From JAIXWP01 sp965247015 (lineage in GTDB: Bacteria > Bacteroidota > Bacteroidia > Flavobacteriales_D > Sanyastnellaceae): a DNA stretch of 64,000 nucleotides. Location: NCBI GenBank assembly GCA_965247015.1, contig CBDFGG010000006.1, forward strand, positions 248,001 to 312,000. The letters run 5' to 3'. Below, in pieces: positions 33,713-43,762 of this stretch. The notes below the pieces were generated by a model. It was given only the letters and a program-made list of their open reading frames with translations, was not told the DNA's origin and searched no databases. Each line of letters opens with the position of its first letter. The first letter of the stretch is position 1. The position numbers and the translations under genes were made by a program.

Positions 33713-34411
33713 TCACAGCTCAAACACAAACCCCTTCTTCTTTAGCGCTTCGTATTTATTGTGGTTCCAGGTGTAGAGCCAAGGGGCGCGGTGGGGGACG
33801 CCGGTTTGCTTCTTTTTGAGATCGGTGAGGATTTTAAAACTCATGATCTTCTTTTTAAAATTACGCTTATCAATGGGGCGTTCCAAAATCACTTCATAGA
33901 GGTGATGCAGCTGTGAAAACGTAAATTCTTTTGGTAATAACTCAAAACCGATAGGCTCGTGCTTTAATTTGTATCGCAACTGCTCAATGGCAGCCTCCGC
34001 GATTTCGGTATGGTCGAATGCAAGCTTGGGTAGATCGTGTGCCGGCCACCAAAAGGCATCCTTTGCATAATTCGTAACGGGATGTAAACCTTGTGACGAA
34101 CTTTGAATGATGGCATAATATGCTACAGTAATCACACGTCCCTGCGGGTGGCGATTTACTCCACCAAAGGTGCGGAATTGCTCCATGAAGACATTCTCTA
34201 GTCCTGACAACTCATAGAGCACGCGCTCCGCTGCTTCATCTATTTCTTCATCGTCTTTCACTAAGTTTCCAGGCAATGCTTTCCATTTATCGAATGGCTC
34301 AGCATTTCTTTCAATCAATAATATCTTCAGCTCTCCTTCATCAAATCCAAAGATCACGCAATCCACTGAGAAGTCGGAATGCAGCTTAGGCAACGTTTTC
34401 GTCTTTGACAT
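33713..34411 (-). CDS. NUDIX-type transcriptional regulator (NrtR/AraR-like)
   Basis: 232 residues: a NUDIX domain (residues ~10-145) and a C-terminal winged-helix region (~155-225: FTFSQLHHLYEVI, DKRNFKKKIM). The Nudix box at residues 48-71 is degenerate (GNLVKDDEEIDEAAERVLYE): the REUxEE core is RVLYEL, so hydrolysis is unlikely. Bacteroidota use such proteins as sugar-responsive regulators, for example AraR. It is the last gene of the SusCD/glycosidase operon, ten bases from the GH31 stop, so it probably controls this operon. Confidence 0.83.
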   Translation of the reverse strand: MSKTKTLPKLHSDFSVDCVIFGFDEGELKILLIERNAEPFDKWKALPGNLVKDDEEIDEAAERVLYELSGLENVFMEQFRTFGGVNRHPQGRVITVAYYAIIQSSSQGLHPVTNYAKDAFWWPAHDLPKLAFDHTEIAEAAIEQLRYKLKHEPIGFELLPKEFTFSQLHHLYEVILERPIDKRNFKKKIMSFKILTDLKKKQTGVPHRAPWLYTWNHNKYEALKKKGFVFEL

Positions 34412-34420
34412 ACGGTCGTA

Positions 34421-36838
34421 TTAATTTTTGAATACGCGCACTTCTTCTTTCGGAGCATAGTATAGTTCATTGCTATACAGTGCAGCAGGAAATAGCATAG
34501 TGTCCATTACTGGGTTAAAAGTAAGAATATTGCCATCAACTTTTGGCAACTTGCCTTTTTCAAATCCATGAAGCACAATTGTTTTTACTTTAAACTTTGA
34601 TGGTCTACTTCCACTCTCCTTGCCAAAAGAAATCTCGTTCTTTTTTCCATCATAAATAATTTCTTGCTGGAAATACTCTCCTTTTTCGAAGGCATACGAT
34701 TCGCCATCATCTTCGTAGTAAACAAAACTATTTACCACATCGCCCTTGTAAACATGAATGAACAGTGTATCTCCCGCTGGTTCATTAAATGACTGCACCA
34801 CCTTCTGCATCGGCACTATCGCTCCTGCTTTCACGAATATGGGTAATCGATATAATGGACTCTCCACCCATTCAACTTGATCACCTTGATGTTTTACGTC
34901 ATTATGGAAATCATACCACTCTCCAACTGGCAAGAACACCTTGGTAGATTGCTGTGTACTTGAAACTGGTGCTATCAAAAAAGACTCTCCAAAATAATAT
35001 TGGTTCTGATAGGCTCCTGAATAAGTTCTCCAATCGAAACTATGATCAATCGCTAATGATCGATTGACGGGCATTCCCGTCTTTGTTGCTTCATAAAATG
35101 TGCTGTATAAATAAGGCATCATTTTATATCGCAACTGAATATAATACTTCACAATAGCCTCCGATTCTTCACCGTAACTCCATGGCTCCGATTCCTTCAT
35201 ATTGATCATTTTGTGCGCGCGATAGAAGGGAGAAAACGCGCCGATGGTCATCCATCTTGTATAGAGCGATGCACTCGCGTCGCCATTAAATCCTCCCACG
35301 TCCACACCACAATTAGCTACACCACTCAAACCAAGGCTATTCAATAAGCGCACTCCTAGAAGCATGTGATCTTCGTTGGCCGTATTATCTCCCGTCCAAA
35401 CAGCAGAGTAGCGTTGAATTCCAGAGAACCCTGCTCGTGTCAAGACAAGTGGTCTTTTATTCATCAGTTTCTTAGTGCCCTCATAAGTCGCACGCGCCAT
35501 CTGCATTCCGAAGATATTTCTCGACTCGATGGTCGTTGTTGGATGACCGTCATAATTAAATTGAACATTGGACGGAAAGCGTTGGCCCCACGTTGCTGGT
35601 TCATTCATATCGTTCCAAAACCCCATCACTCCGTCGTTCACATATCCTTGAAATGACTGCCCCCACCACTCTCTTGCAGCAGGCGAAGTAAAGTCTGGAA
35701 AGTGACACAAGCCCGGCCACACGCTGCCTTCATACCACGTACCATCTGGATATTTCAAGAAATGATTTTTTGACAACCCTTCTTCAAATGCTTTATATCC
35801 TTTCTCTACTTTAATTCCAGGATCAATGATGAGTGTGGTGCGCACTCCCATGTCTTTCAACGCACCAACAGTAGCTTTTGGATTGGGAAATTTATTCTTA
35901 TCCCATGTGAATACTTTGTAGGCATCCATGTAATGAATATCCAAATACAATACATCTAATGGAATTTGCTTTTGTCTAAATGTTTCAGCAATTTGTAATA
36001 CTTCTGTATCCGGATAATAACTCCAGCGGCATTGTTGAAAGCCCAAACTCCATTGCGCAGGCATAGGTGTTCTTCCCGTTAGCGCTGTGTATTGCTCGAT
36101 AATGGATGCCACATTTTTTCCATAAAAAATATAATAATCCATCTCCCCAGATTCTACACTAAATGATGAGAAGCGCGTGTTGGATGCTCCGAAATTAAAA
36201 TGTGATTTACTGGTATTGTCTAGGTAAACTCCATAGCAAAGGCTATCATGTAAGCCAATGTAAAATGGAATAGAAACATATAATGGATCGGTATCAGGCG
36301 TGTATCCGAAAGCATCGGTATTCCAATTGGTGTAGCCATTGCCTCGGCGATCGAGTCCTCCTGTTTTTTCTCCTAATCCAATAAAACGCTCATCCGGAAA
36401 CAACCGATTGTACGTTGTGATTTCTGGTCCCGTCCAGGTGGTGGTGAAGGTGGAGTCATTTTCAAAAATGATTTTTCCTTTTTTATCTCGAATAGAAAGA
36501 TGCAATGGACTCTTTGAAATTCGAATATCAATCTCAGAAGTGCTTGCGGAAAGAACCGCCTTGCTCGACTCCCATTTGATATTTTTATCCGAAGCATAAG
36601 GAAGTACACTATATGAAAAATCCGCTGACGGTGCATCCTCTGTGATTCTATAGTGAACGCAGCTCGCATTGATGACTTCTACTGAGACGTAAGCTTGATC
36701 GGTTTGTATCGTCAAGGTGCCATTATTGAAACTATGCTTTTTATAGCTTCCTAAATTCTTTTCGTTTTGGCTGAAAAGAAAAGTGGTGCTGCTTGTAAGC
36801 AACACCACTCCTATCCATTTTATTCTAGATAAATTCAT
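34421..36838 (-). CDS. Secreted GH31 alpha-glycosidase
   Basis: 805 residues with a signal peptide (to TTFLFSQ). Typical GH31 order: N-terminal beta domain with FIGLGEKTGGLDRRG, the catalytic barrel with LDVLYLDIHYMD, nucleophile motif FWNDMNEP (D near residue 415), and the acid/base region AVWTGDN. A C-terminal beta domain follows (YFGESFLIAPV). Members cleave alpha-glucosides or alpha-xylosides; the exact specificity cannot be read. It stands between GH3 (six bases) and the regulator. An alpha-acting enzyme in an otherwise beta-glucan-looking locus is unexpected. Confidence 0.9.
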   Translation of the reverse strand: MNLSRIKWIGVVLLTSSTTFLFSQNEKNLGSYKKHSFNNGTLTIQTDQAYVSVEVINASCVHYRITEDAPSADFSYSVLPYASDKNIKWESSKAVLSASTSEIDIRISKSPLHLSIRDKKGKIIFENDSTFTTTWTGPEITTYNRLFPDERFIGLGEKTGGLDRRGNGYTNWNTDAFGYTPDTDPLYVSIPFYIGLHDSLCYGVYLDNTSKSHFNFGASNTRFSSFSVESGEMDYYIFYGKNVASIIEQYTALTGRTPMPAQWSLGFQQCRWSYYPDTEVLQIAETFRQKQIPLDVLYLDIHYMDAYKVFTWDKNKFPNPKATVGALKDMGVRTTLIIDPGIKVEKGYKAFEEGLSKNHFLKYPDGTWYEGSVWPGLCHFPDFTSPAAREWWGQSFQGYVNDGVMGFWNDMNEPATWGQRFPSNVQFNYDGHPTTTIESRNIFGMQMARATYEGTKKLMNKRPLVLTRAGFSGIQRYSAVWTGDNTANEDHMLLGVRLLNSLGLSGVANCGVDVGGFNGDASASLYTRWMTIGAFSPFYRAHKMINMKESEPWSYGEESEAIVKYYIQLRYKMMPYLYSTFYEATKTGMPVNRSLAIDHSFDWRTYSGAYQNQYYFGESFLIAPVSSTQQSTKVFLPVGEWYDFHNDVKHQGDQVEWVESPLYRLPIFVKAGAIVPMQKVVQSFNEPAGDTLFIHVYKGDVVNSFVYYEDDGESYAFEKGEYFQQEIIYDGKKNEISFGKESGSRPSKFKVKTIVLHGFEKGKLPKVDGNILTFNPVMDTMLFPAALYSNELYYAPKEEVRVFKN

Positions 36839-36844
36839 TTGATC

Positions 36845-39187
36845 TTATTGAAGTGTAAGTACACTGCTGTTATTGGTATTGGAGTCCGGTCCAACAAATA
36901 TCACAAATTCTCCGGGTTCAGCAACCCATTTTAAATCGTAGTTCCAGAATGAAAGTATCTCTCTGTTGATTTCAAAAGAAATTGTTTTGCTCTCCCCTGC
37001 TCTTAAAAATACTTTTTCAAAATGTTTCAATTCTTTATCTGGAGGTGTTAGACTTCTAATTTTATCATGTACATAAAATTGTACCGTCTCGAAACCATCT
37101 CTTGAAGATGTGTTAGCTACTGTTACAGTCGCTTTGATTCTTTGATTACCTGAAATTGTATTTGCAGATAATTGAAGGGGTGAATAATTGAATGTAGAAT
37201 AACTTAATCCGTGTCCGAAAACATAAAGCGGAGAATTCGGTACGTCAAGATATTTCGAAGAATACTTATTGGTCAACGACATTGGTCTTCCTGTGTGCTT
37301 TGCATTGTAATAAATCGGAACCTGACCAACATTGCGCGGGAAGGTCATGGTGAGTTTACCACTTGGATTGGCAACACCACTTAATACATCCATAATTGCA
37401 GCGCCGGCTTTGGTGCCCGCAAACCAAGTTTCTAAAATCGCATCAACATTTTGATCTTCCCATGAAAGCGTAAGTGGTCTACCATTCATGAGTACAAGTA
37501 CTATTGGCTTACCTGTAGTCTTTAACGCCTTCAATAAGTCCATTTGATTGCCTGGCAAACCGATATCCGATCTGCTTGCGGCTTCCCCACTCATTCCGAA
37601 TGTTTCGCCCAGCGCTACCACCAAGACATCCGATTGCTTAGCAAGCGCCACTGCCTCGTCAATTAATTGTTGTGGTGATTTTGCATCGCGTTCAATGCGA
37701 CCGTCATGTTCATTCAAGCGCTTGATGAGTTCCTCATCTTCGAGCATATTGCAGCCTCTTGCGTATTGTGACTCTTTTGCCCAACCATCTTTAGTAGCGG
37801 CCATCCATATACTTTCCGCCTTGGTCCAATCTCCAGCACCACTCCAGTTTCCAATCAAGTTTCGCTGATCCTTGATGAGCGGGCCGATGAATGCGATCTT
37901 TTTATCCTTAGATAAAGGCAAGACATTATTCTTATTCTTCAGAAGAACAAAGCTCTCGATTGCTGCTTGCTTCGCCAACTCCAATTTATCGGCACTCATC
38001 ATTTCAGTTTTGTTGCGAGCTTCATCAACAAAGCGATAAGGATTTTCAAATAATCCTAAATCCCATTTTGCGCGCAGAATCAAACGGCAAGCGTTATCGA
38101 TTTCGCTCATGGGTACTTTACCGTCTTTTACTAATTGTGGAAGATGTGTGATGAATAATTCTCCCACCATATCCATTTCGACGGGAGCATGAATCGCTTG
38201 TTGCGCCACCTGCGCAGCGTCTCCTGTGCGGTGTTCCATCATTTCGTTGATCGCAGTATAATCCGTCACAACGAATCCTTTAAAGCCCCAATCCTTGCGC
38301 AGTAGATCATTCATCAACCAATGATTTCCTGTTGCAGGCACACCATTGATTTCGTTGAAAGAACTCATCACCGAACCAACGCCTGCATCAATACCTGCCT
38401 TGTAAGGCGGCAAGTATTCGTTGTACATGCGTTGCATACTCATGTCCACCGTATTGTAATCGCGTCCTGCTTCTGCAGCGCCGTACAATGCAAAGTGTTT
38501 AATGCAGGCCATAATCGATGTTGCAGATGAATAATCCTTGCCTTGATAACCACGAACCATAGCTTCCGCTATTCTTGAGCCGAGGTATGTATCCTCTCCT
38601 GCACCTTCTGAAACCCTGCCCCAGCGTGGATCGCGAGCGATATCTACCATTGGACTGAACGTCCAACACAAGCCATCTGCGCTCGCTTCTAACGCCGCAG
38701 CTCTGGCCGTTTTCTCAATCGTTTTCAAATTCCATGTTGCAGAAAGTCCTAGCGGAATCGGAAAAATGGTGCGGTGTCCGTGAATGACATCATATCCAAA
38801 AATCAATGGAATTTTTAATCGTGTTTCATTGACTGCAATCTCTTGTAGTTTGCGCACTGCAATTGGCGTATAGGTATTGAAAACCCCGCCCACAATGCCT
38901 TTGCGAATTTTCCCCTCCACATCTTGACTCAGTAAAGGACCTGTCACATCAAATCCGATGGATGGTAAATTAAGTTGGCCAATTTTTTCCTCCAACGTCA
39001 TTTGCTTCATCAATGAGTCAATAAAGCTCTCTCTCATTTGTGCTTTAATATTTTCATTGATACTTTTCTGTATTGCAGCTTCATTTACAGATGTAGTCTG
39101 CCCAGAAGCAACAGGACGCTGAGCGCATGCTACCAAAATACCAACGCTGACAGCAGATACAGACAATGCTGTTTTAATCATTCTCAT
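36845..39187 (-). CDS. GH3 beta-glucosidase (BglX-like) lipoprotein
   Basis: 780 residues. The N-terminus (LVACAQRPV) has a lipobox, so it is probably lipid-anchored. The GH3 barrel (~60-400) has KHFALYGAAEAGRDYN and the nucleophile Asp in GFVVTDYTAINE. The alpha/beta sandwich (~430-640) has SDVLVVALGETFGMSGEAAS, and a fibronectin III-like C-terminus follows. The length fits BglX-type beta-glucosidases. In several bacteria GH3 enzymes next to GH144 cleave sophoro-oligosaccharides (beta-1,2-linked); this is my inference for the substrate. Confidence 0.9.
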   Translation of the reverse strand: MRMIKTALSVSAVSVGILVACAQRPVASGQTTSVNEAAIQKSINENIKAQMRESFIDSLMKQMTLEEKIGQLNLPSIGFDVTGPLLSQDVEGKIRKGIVGGVFNTYTPIAVRKLQEIAVNETRLKIPLIFGYDVIHGHRTIFPIPLGLSATWNLKTIEKTARAAALEASADGLCWTFSPMVDIARDPRWGRVSEGAGEDTYLGSRIAEAMVRGYQGKDYSSATSIMACIKHFALYGAAEAGRDYNTVDMSMQRMYNEYLPPYKAGIDAGVGSVMSSFNEINGVPATGNHWLMNDLLRKDWGFKGFVVTDYTAINEMMEHRTGDAAQVAQQAIHAPVEMDMVGELFITHLPQLVKDGKVPMSEIDNACRLILRAKWDLGLFENPYRFVDEARNKTEMMSADKLELAKQAAIESFVLLKNKNNVLPLSKDKKIAFIGPLIKDQRNLIGNWSGAGDWTKAESIWMAATKDGWAKESQYARGCNMLEDEELIKRLNEHDGRIERDAKSPQQLIDEAVALAKQSDVLVVALGETFGMSGEAASRSDIGLPGNQMDLLKALKTTGKPIVLVLMNGRPLTLSWEDQNVDAILETWFAGTKAGAAIMDVLSGVANPSGKLTMTFPRNVGQVPIYYNAKHTGRPMSLTNKYSSKYLDVPNSPLYVFGHGLSYSTFNYSPLQLSANTISGNQRIKATVTVANTSSRDGFETVQFYVHDKIRSLTPPDKELKHFEKVFLRAGESKTISFEINREILSFWNYDLKWVAEPGEFVIFVGPDSNTNNSSVLTLQ

Positions 39188-39203
39188 CTTTTATATCAAC
39201 TTT

Positions 39204-41180
39204 TTAATTCGTAAAACCAAGTAGATTCATTCCAACCGATACTTCCGGTGCGGACATAAATAAATTCCAGCACAATTGTGTGCGATAATTTTCTATCATA
39301 ATAACGATAGGACCTTGATCGATGGCAAGGTATGATGTACCATAATATCCATTCGAAACACTGAATGCATCGGTAAATCCATATTCCCCCCAAATTTTAT
39401 CTCCAATGGTATAATAGAAAAATCGCATCGCTTCCATGGATTGTTCTGGAGTGTAAGGCAAAGAAGATAATGCAGCTGTTGGAGTAATTACGCCGAGGTC
39501 ATTGGTGGGAGAATGTGCGTTATAACCTTCAAAGTTATCACTTGCTGTAAGTCCCCAGCAGCGCTCGCTATAGCCAACATAATTACCGGGATTCAACACG
39601 CAGTAATTGTAATTGATCAAAGAGTGATTTACATTCTGTGTCCAATAATTAGCATAGGTATCAGACAATCCATTTGGATTGAGACCGAGGTATGAATAAT
39701 GCGCGAAGAATAGTGGACCGCCCGCGGGATAACCCAACGGCAATTGAACTCCGTAATAGGTATTTCCATTTTGGAAATAAGAACTATTTGCCCAGCCATT
39801 GTGGTACACTGCTGCATCGATAGGATGTGTCGGTGAACATGCAGCAAGGAAATAAGTAATCAAGCATTCATTATAACCTTTGATTTGATGATTCATTGCC
39901 CAACCGAAATTAGGCGACCAGTGCCAATAAAGTACATCTTCATCATTACGCGTAAACCAATCCCACTCTACTTCTTCCCAAAGTGTATTGATGTTTTCAA
40001 TGATTTGATTTTCGAGAGGATCGCTTGGATTCAGATACTCTCGAACAGTAAGCAGTCCTTGAATCATGTAGGATGTCTCCACGAGATCCGCACCGTTATC
40101 TTGAGGTGAAAATGGTATCGTTTGTCCTGTGGTACCATTCAACCAATGAGGCCAAGCACCATGGAAGCGATCAGCATCATTTTTCAAGAAATTTACAATC
40201 GTATTCCATCGCTCTACTCCTTCGCTACGGGTGATGAAACCTCTTTCGATTCCGACAATAATGGCCATTACTCCAAAGCCTGAACCTCCCGATGTTACCA
40301 CGTTTGGTGTAGACTCGCGCTCGGGTGCCAGTCCACTTACAGGATGAGCAAAGTCCCAGAAATATTTGAACGTTTGTTCTTGTACAATGGTCATCAACTG
40401 TTCATCTGACACCAATGGAAACTTTGGAGTTTCATCAATTTCTGTGAAGAAGGTACGAGTGATCGCTACAAAATTTTCATTGTTCACTCCAGTGATTCCT
40501 TGCATGATTAATTGATAGCGCTGGAAGTGCAGCAGTGGATTGTTTGAAGTTATGGTAAGTACACGACCGTTCTCTGATAGATTGGTGGTGATGCTTTCAG
40601 TAGTTCCTGGTCGAGCAATGCGCACCGAAACAGCATTGATTGAAGTTGGTGCAACGGGAGCATCGAAATAAACCGTTGCTACAAAGCTTCTATTTACATT
40701 CTGAATATTATTGAGAGGAGTGACATTCATGTTTCCAAAAAACATGCTGTCTATGTGTATCGTGGCTGGTTCAGTGCTGAATGACACTGTTTTCCCAGGG
40801 TAACTTTCATTGTTGGCATTCTTCAATTCTGAAGAAATGGTGATGGTATAGATAGAATTAAATTCTAGGTTTTCGCTGTGAAGCAGCGAAACAGTTTTAT
40901 TGTTATCGAGATAAGCGTGTTCGATAGGAACTTCTACTTCGCCCTTTTTGAGGCTGATAGAAGAGGGAACTGATGTGGGAACAACAGATTGATTGAACCC
41001 CAAAAGAATTGGAGCATTGACCGGCACATTCGTAGTGATCGGACCGGAAAGCTGAACTGCAGAAGTACCAATTGTTATACTATTTAATATAAATGCTAAA
41101 TCTTGCTCATCTGGCTTTTTGCACCCCGCATTAAATAAAGCGGTAGCGAATAAGAATAGACAAATAATACTTTTTTTCAT
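39204..41180 (-). CDS. GH144-like glucanase lipoprotein with Ig-like domain
   Basis: The lipoprotein signal is MKKSIICLFLFATALFNAGC; the ATG at 41180 is preferred over one ten codons upstream because the signal then starts correctly. An SbsA-type Ig-like domain (~residues 40-135) and a second beta domain precede the ~430-residue glucoamylase-like domain of the PF10091/GH144 type (TFKYFWDFAHPVSGLAPER, SGGSGFGVMAIIVGIERG, WPHWLNGTTG, YNECLITYFLAACSPTH). Characterised GH144 enzymes are endo-beta-1,2-glucanases. It should act at the cell surface or in the periplasm. Confidence 0.87.
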   Translation of the reverse strand: MKKSIICLFLFATALFNAGCKKPDEQDLAFILNSITIGTSAVQLSGPITTNVPVNAPILLGFNQSVVPTSVPSSISLKKGEVEVPIEHAYLDNNKTVSLLHSENLEFNSIYTITISSELKNANNESYPGKTVSFSTEPATIHIDSMFFGNMNVTPLNNIQNVNRSFVATVYFDAPVAPTSINAVSVRIARPGTTESITTNLSENGRVLTITSNNPLLHFQRYQLIMQGITGVNNENFVAITRTFFTEIDETPKFPLVSDEQLMTIVQEQTFKYFWDFAHPVSGLAPERESTPNVVTSGGSGFGVMAIIVGIERGFITRSEGVERWNTIVNFLKNDADRFHGAWPHWLNGTTGQTIPFSPQDNGADLVETSYMIQGLLTVREYLNPSDPLENQIIENINTLWEEVEWDWFTRNDEDVLYWHWSPNFGWAMNHQIKGYNECLITYFLAACSPTHPIDAAVYHNGWANSSYFQNGNTYYGVQLPLGYPAGGPLFFAHYSYLGLNPNGLSDTYANYWTQNVNHSLINYNYCVLNPGNYVGYSERCWGLTASDNFEGYNAHSPTNDLGVITPTAALSSLPYTPEQSMEAMRFFYYTIGDKIWGEYGFTDAFSVSNGYYGTSYLAIDQGPIVIMIENYRTQLCWNLFMSAPEVSVGMNLLGFTN

Positions 41181-41192
41181 TCTGATAAATTT

Positions 41193-41240
41193 ATAAAAAA
41201 AAGAGGGCAATCACATTACTAGTGAATGGATCGCCCTCTC
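41193..41240 (-). terminator. Hairpin with U-run between LamG gene and glycosidase genes
   Basis: On the minus strand AGAGGGC (41233-41239) pairs with GCCCTCT (41202-41208), with an inner GTGA/TCAC stem, followed by about eight T. As it is inside the operon it may lower expression of the glycosidase genes relative to susCD. Confidence 0.7.
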
Positions 41241-41262
41241 TCTTATTTATTAAAAACTAATC

Positions 41263-42207
41263 TTAGTTTTCAAAGTCATAAAGGGCTGCAACTTCTGATT
41301 CAGAAAGTGCAACGTTCCAGATACGGAAATCATCCATCATACCCTTCCAAGTGTTGGTAGCAGTAGCATAGTTTGACCATCCAGTAGCTGTGTTAGAAGG
41401 TGAACAGAAATAACCAAGTGTCAAGTTTGGAACGATACCAGCAACTGCTTCACCTGTTCCATCAGCTTGGTTAGCAATACCCATTCCGCTCAAATACCAC
41501 TCAGTAGTATTCGCATCAAGATCAACTTGCATCACTTTAGTACCATCAACAAAGATAGTTTTGATAGCAGACGTTGCATCGTGAGTAATCACCAATTGGT
41601 GCCAAGCAGTTCCACCGAATAGATCTGCAATGCTACCTAAGTAGTCATAAAGAACTGTTTCGTTAGTTGAACCATCACCGTTTGGATCTGTCCAAGCAGT
41701 TCCGAAATAGTGGTTGTTTGGATCTGGGCTCAAAGCATGGCTAGATGCAAACTTTGTCCAAGCTTGGTCACCAGCTACTTCCATGAAATAACCTCTTTCT
41801 GTTGCAAGACCAAACATAACGCGGCTACCAGGACCGAAAGTAGTTGGATCTATTTTGTACCAGCAAGAAATTGTGATGCTAGGAGAAATGAAATTTCCAC
41901 CTGACACTTCAATGATTGAACCTGCACCAGCAGTAGCACTACCATCAAAAATTGCAGCACTGTTAGCATTTCCAAATCTGTCAGCACCATAAGTAGCAGT
42001 ATTTGTAACCAAATTAGCTGTACCTACTGAAGCTGATGCGTTACCATTCAAAGGAAGATAAAGCTGTTGAGCTCCGTTCTGAGGAACTGTTGCTTCTGGA
42101 GTTGGAGGAGTGATTACCGCCTCCTCTTCTTCATCCTTTTTACATCCCGTAAAAACCAATGCGCTTGCCGTCAAAAGAGCGGCTGAAAGAAACATTACCT
42201 TTTTCAT
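41263..42207 (-). CDS. LamG-type glycan-binding lipoprotein
   Basis: The signal MKKVMFLSAALLTASALVFTGC ends in a lipobox; KKDEEEE follows the Cys, and such acidic or charged residues favour surface export in Bacteroidota. A linker leads to a ~200-residue concanavalin/LamG fold (LYLPLNGNASASVG, ITISCWYKIDP, WHQLVITHDA, MMDDFRIWNVALSESEV). Placed directly after SusD, it is probably a surface glycan-binding protein of this locus. An ATG at 42258 is rejected because it would bury the signal peptide. Confidence 0.87.
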   Translation of the reverse strand: MKKVMFLSAALLTASALVFTGCKKDEEEEAVITPPTPEATVPQNGAQQLYLPLNGNASASVGTANLVTNTATYGADRFGNANSAAIFDGSATAGAGSIIEVSGGNFISPSITISCWYKIDPTTFGPGSRVMFGLATERGYFMEVAGDQAWTKFASSHALSPDPNNHYFGTAWTDPNGDGSTNETVLYDYLGSIADLFGGTAWHQLVITHDATSAIKTIFVDGTKVMQVDLDANTTEWYLSGMGIANQADGTGEAVAGIVPNLTLGYFCSPSNTATGWSNYATATNTWKGMMDDFRIWNVALSESEVAALYDFEN

Positions 42208-42268
42208 TTTTAAAAAATTTGATTTTGATTGATTAAGATTAAAAAATATATCGAACAAACCCTTGATG

Positions 42269-43753
42269 TTACCACCCCGGGTTTTGTGTCAATGTTCCAC
42301 CTGATAAATCTATTTCTGTTTGAGGAATTGGAAATAAATTGTGCTTTCCTTCTACATAGCCCAACGGACTTAAGAACTGAGAAGCCATTCCTTTTCTGAT
42401 CAAATCATAATATCTATTGCCTTCCATTGCCAACTCTACTCTGCGCTCTTGCATAATCGCATTGCGCATTTCCACTTGACCCATTGCCTGCAAATCTTCA
42501 AGCTGCGCTCTGTTGCGAATTCTATTCAATTCCACCAGCGCACCGCCTTGATTACCCATTTCATTCATCGCCTCTGCTTTCATTAAGAGTACCTCGGCAA
42601 ATCGCAACACGCGAACATTGTGTCCCCATTGCTCAATGTCTGTTGTTCCCGGCACCCAAACTTTTTGGTTGTAACATTCGATTTCCAAAATGTCATTTGT
42701 TCCTGAAATATAAGAAGTATCTGGCGTCGCTTGGTCGCCTTGAATCAAAACACCATCCAATACTTCATTTAGGAAAATAATGCTTGCGTCTTTACGCACA
42801 TCGCCCACCTCAAAAGCGTTGATCAATGACATAGAAGGTCTATTGAAACCCCAGCCTTTGTTCGGTGTTCCTCTCACACCTTGTGTGTTTGCAAACTGAT
42901 TGCCACCATCAATTAAATCTCCGTCTGGTAAAGCACCGATTTCAAAGATCGATTCAATACCATGTTGACCTTGCAATCCGAAGATGTCAGCAAAATTTGG
43001 CTCTAAATCATATTGACCTGAATTCTCAATTTCATTGCAATAAGAAACGACTTGGCTCCAGTTACCGAGGTACAAATGAGCCTTTGCGAGTAAAGCTTTC
43101 GCTGCACCTTTTGTAGCTCTTCCTTTATCTGCCGCAGCGTACTGTGCCTTTTCTGGCAAAACATCAGCTGCAAAAAGTAGATCTGGTATGATCACTTGAC
43201 TGTAAATCTGAGATGCCGGTGTGCGAGCAAGCGTGTAATCAGCATTCACAGTTGTGACCATAGGGACATCACCAAAAGCACGCACTAAATTGAAATAAAA
43301 CATCGCTCTTAAAAATCTTGCTTCTGCGATGTAGCGATTTTTCAATGATTGGTCCATCTCAATTTCTGGAACATATTCTATCACCACATTCGCAGCCTTC
43401 ACCGCGCGGTAGATGGCGCTGTACCATGGATAAATATCGCTTGCAGTGCTGCTGAAAGTAAAATTATCGACGAGCAACAAACGGGCAGCATCGCCAGCAC
43501 TGCTCCCTTTTCTTGTATCATCAGAAATGATATCTAGAATTGGAAATCCTCCTGTATGATACTGCCAAACGCGCATCTGTGCATAGATGCCATTGGTAGC
43601 CAACCTTGCATCGCTTGCACTTTCGGGGAATAATGCTTCTGTCAATGAGCCTTGAGGTGCTACATCTAAAAAGTCCTTTTTACATCCTTGTAAACTCAGA
43701 AGAGAAAGGCCTACCACCATTCCCCAATTCTTTATGTTGTTCAATTTTTTCAT
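42269..43753 (-). CDS. susD: SusD/RagB outer-membrane glycan-binding lipoprotein
   Basis: 494 residues; signal peptide with lipobox SLQGC followed by KKDFLDVAPQGSL, typical of SusD. Conserved blocks: NRYIAEARFLRAMFYFNLVRAFGD, ALLAKAHLYLG, and near the C-terminus ERRVELAMEGNRYYDLIRKG. SusD proteins lie as a lid on the SusC transporter at the cell surface and bind oligosaccharide. The gene follows susC by nine bases. Confidence 0.93.
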   Translation of the reverse strand: MKKLNNIKNWGMVVGLSLLSLQGCKKDFLDVAPQGSLTEALFPESASDARLATNGIYAQMRVWQYHTGGFPILDIISDDTRKGSSAGDAARLLLVDNFTFSSTASDIYPWYSAIYRAVKAANVVIEYVPEIEMDQSLKNRYIAEARFLRAMFYFNLVRAFGDVPMVTTVNADYTLARTPASQIYSQVIIPDLLFAADVLPEKAQYAAADKGRATKGAAKALLAKAHLYLGNWSQVVSYCNEIENSGQYDLEPNFADIFGLQGQHGIESIFEIGALPDGDLIDGGNQFANTQGVRGTPNKGWGFNRPSMSLINAFEVGDVRKDASIIFLNEVLDGVLIQGDQATPDTSYISGTNDILEIECYNQKVWVPGTTDIEQWGHNVRVLRFAEVLLMKAEAMNEMGNQGGALVELNRIRNRAQLEDLQAMGQVEMRNAIMQERRVELAMEGNRYYDLIRKGMASQFLSPLGYVEGKHNLFPIPQTEIDLSGGTLTQNPGW

Positions 43754-43762
43754 AATAATTAA

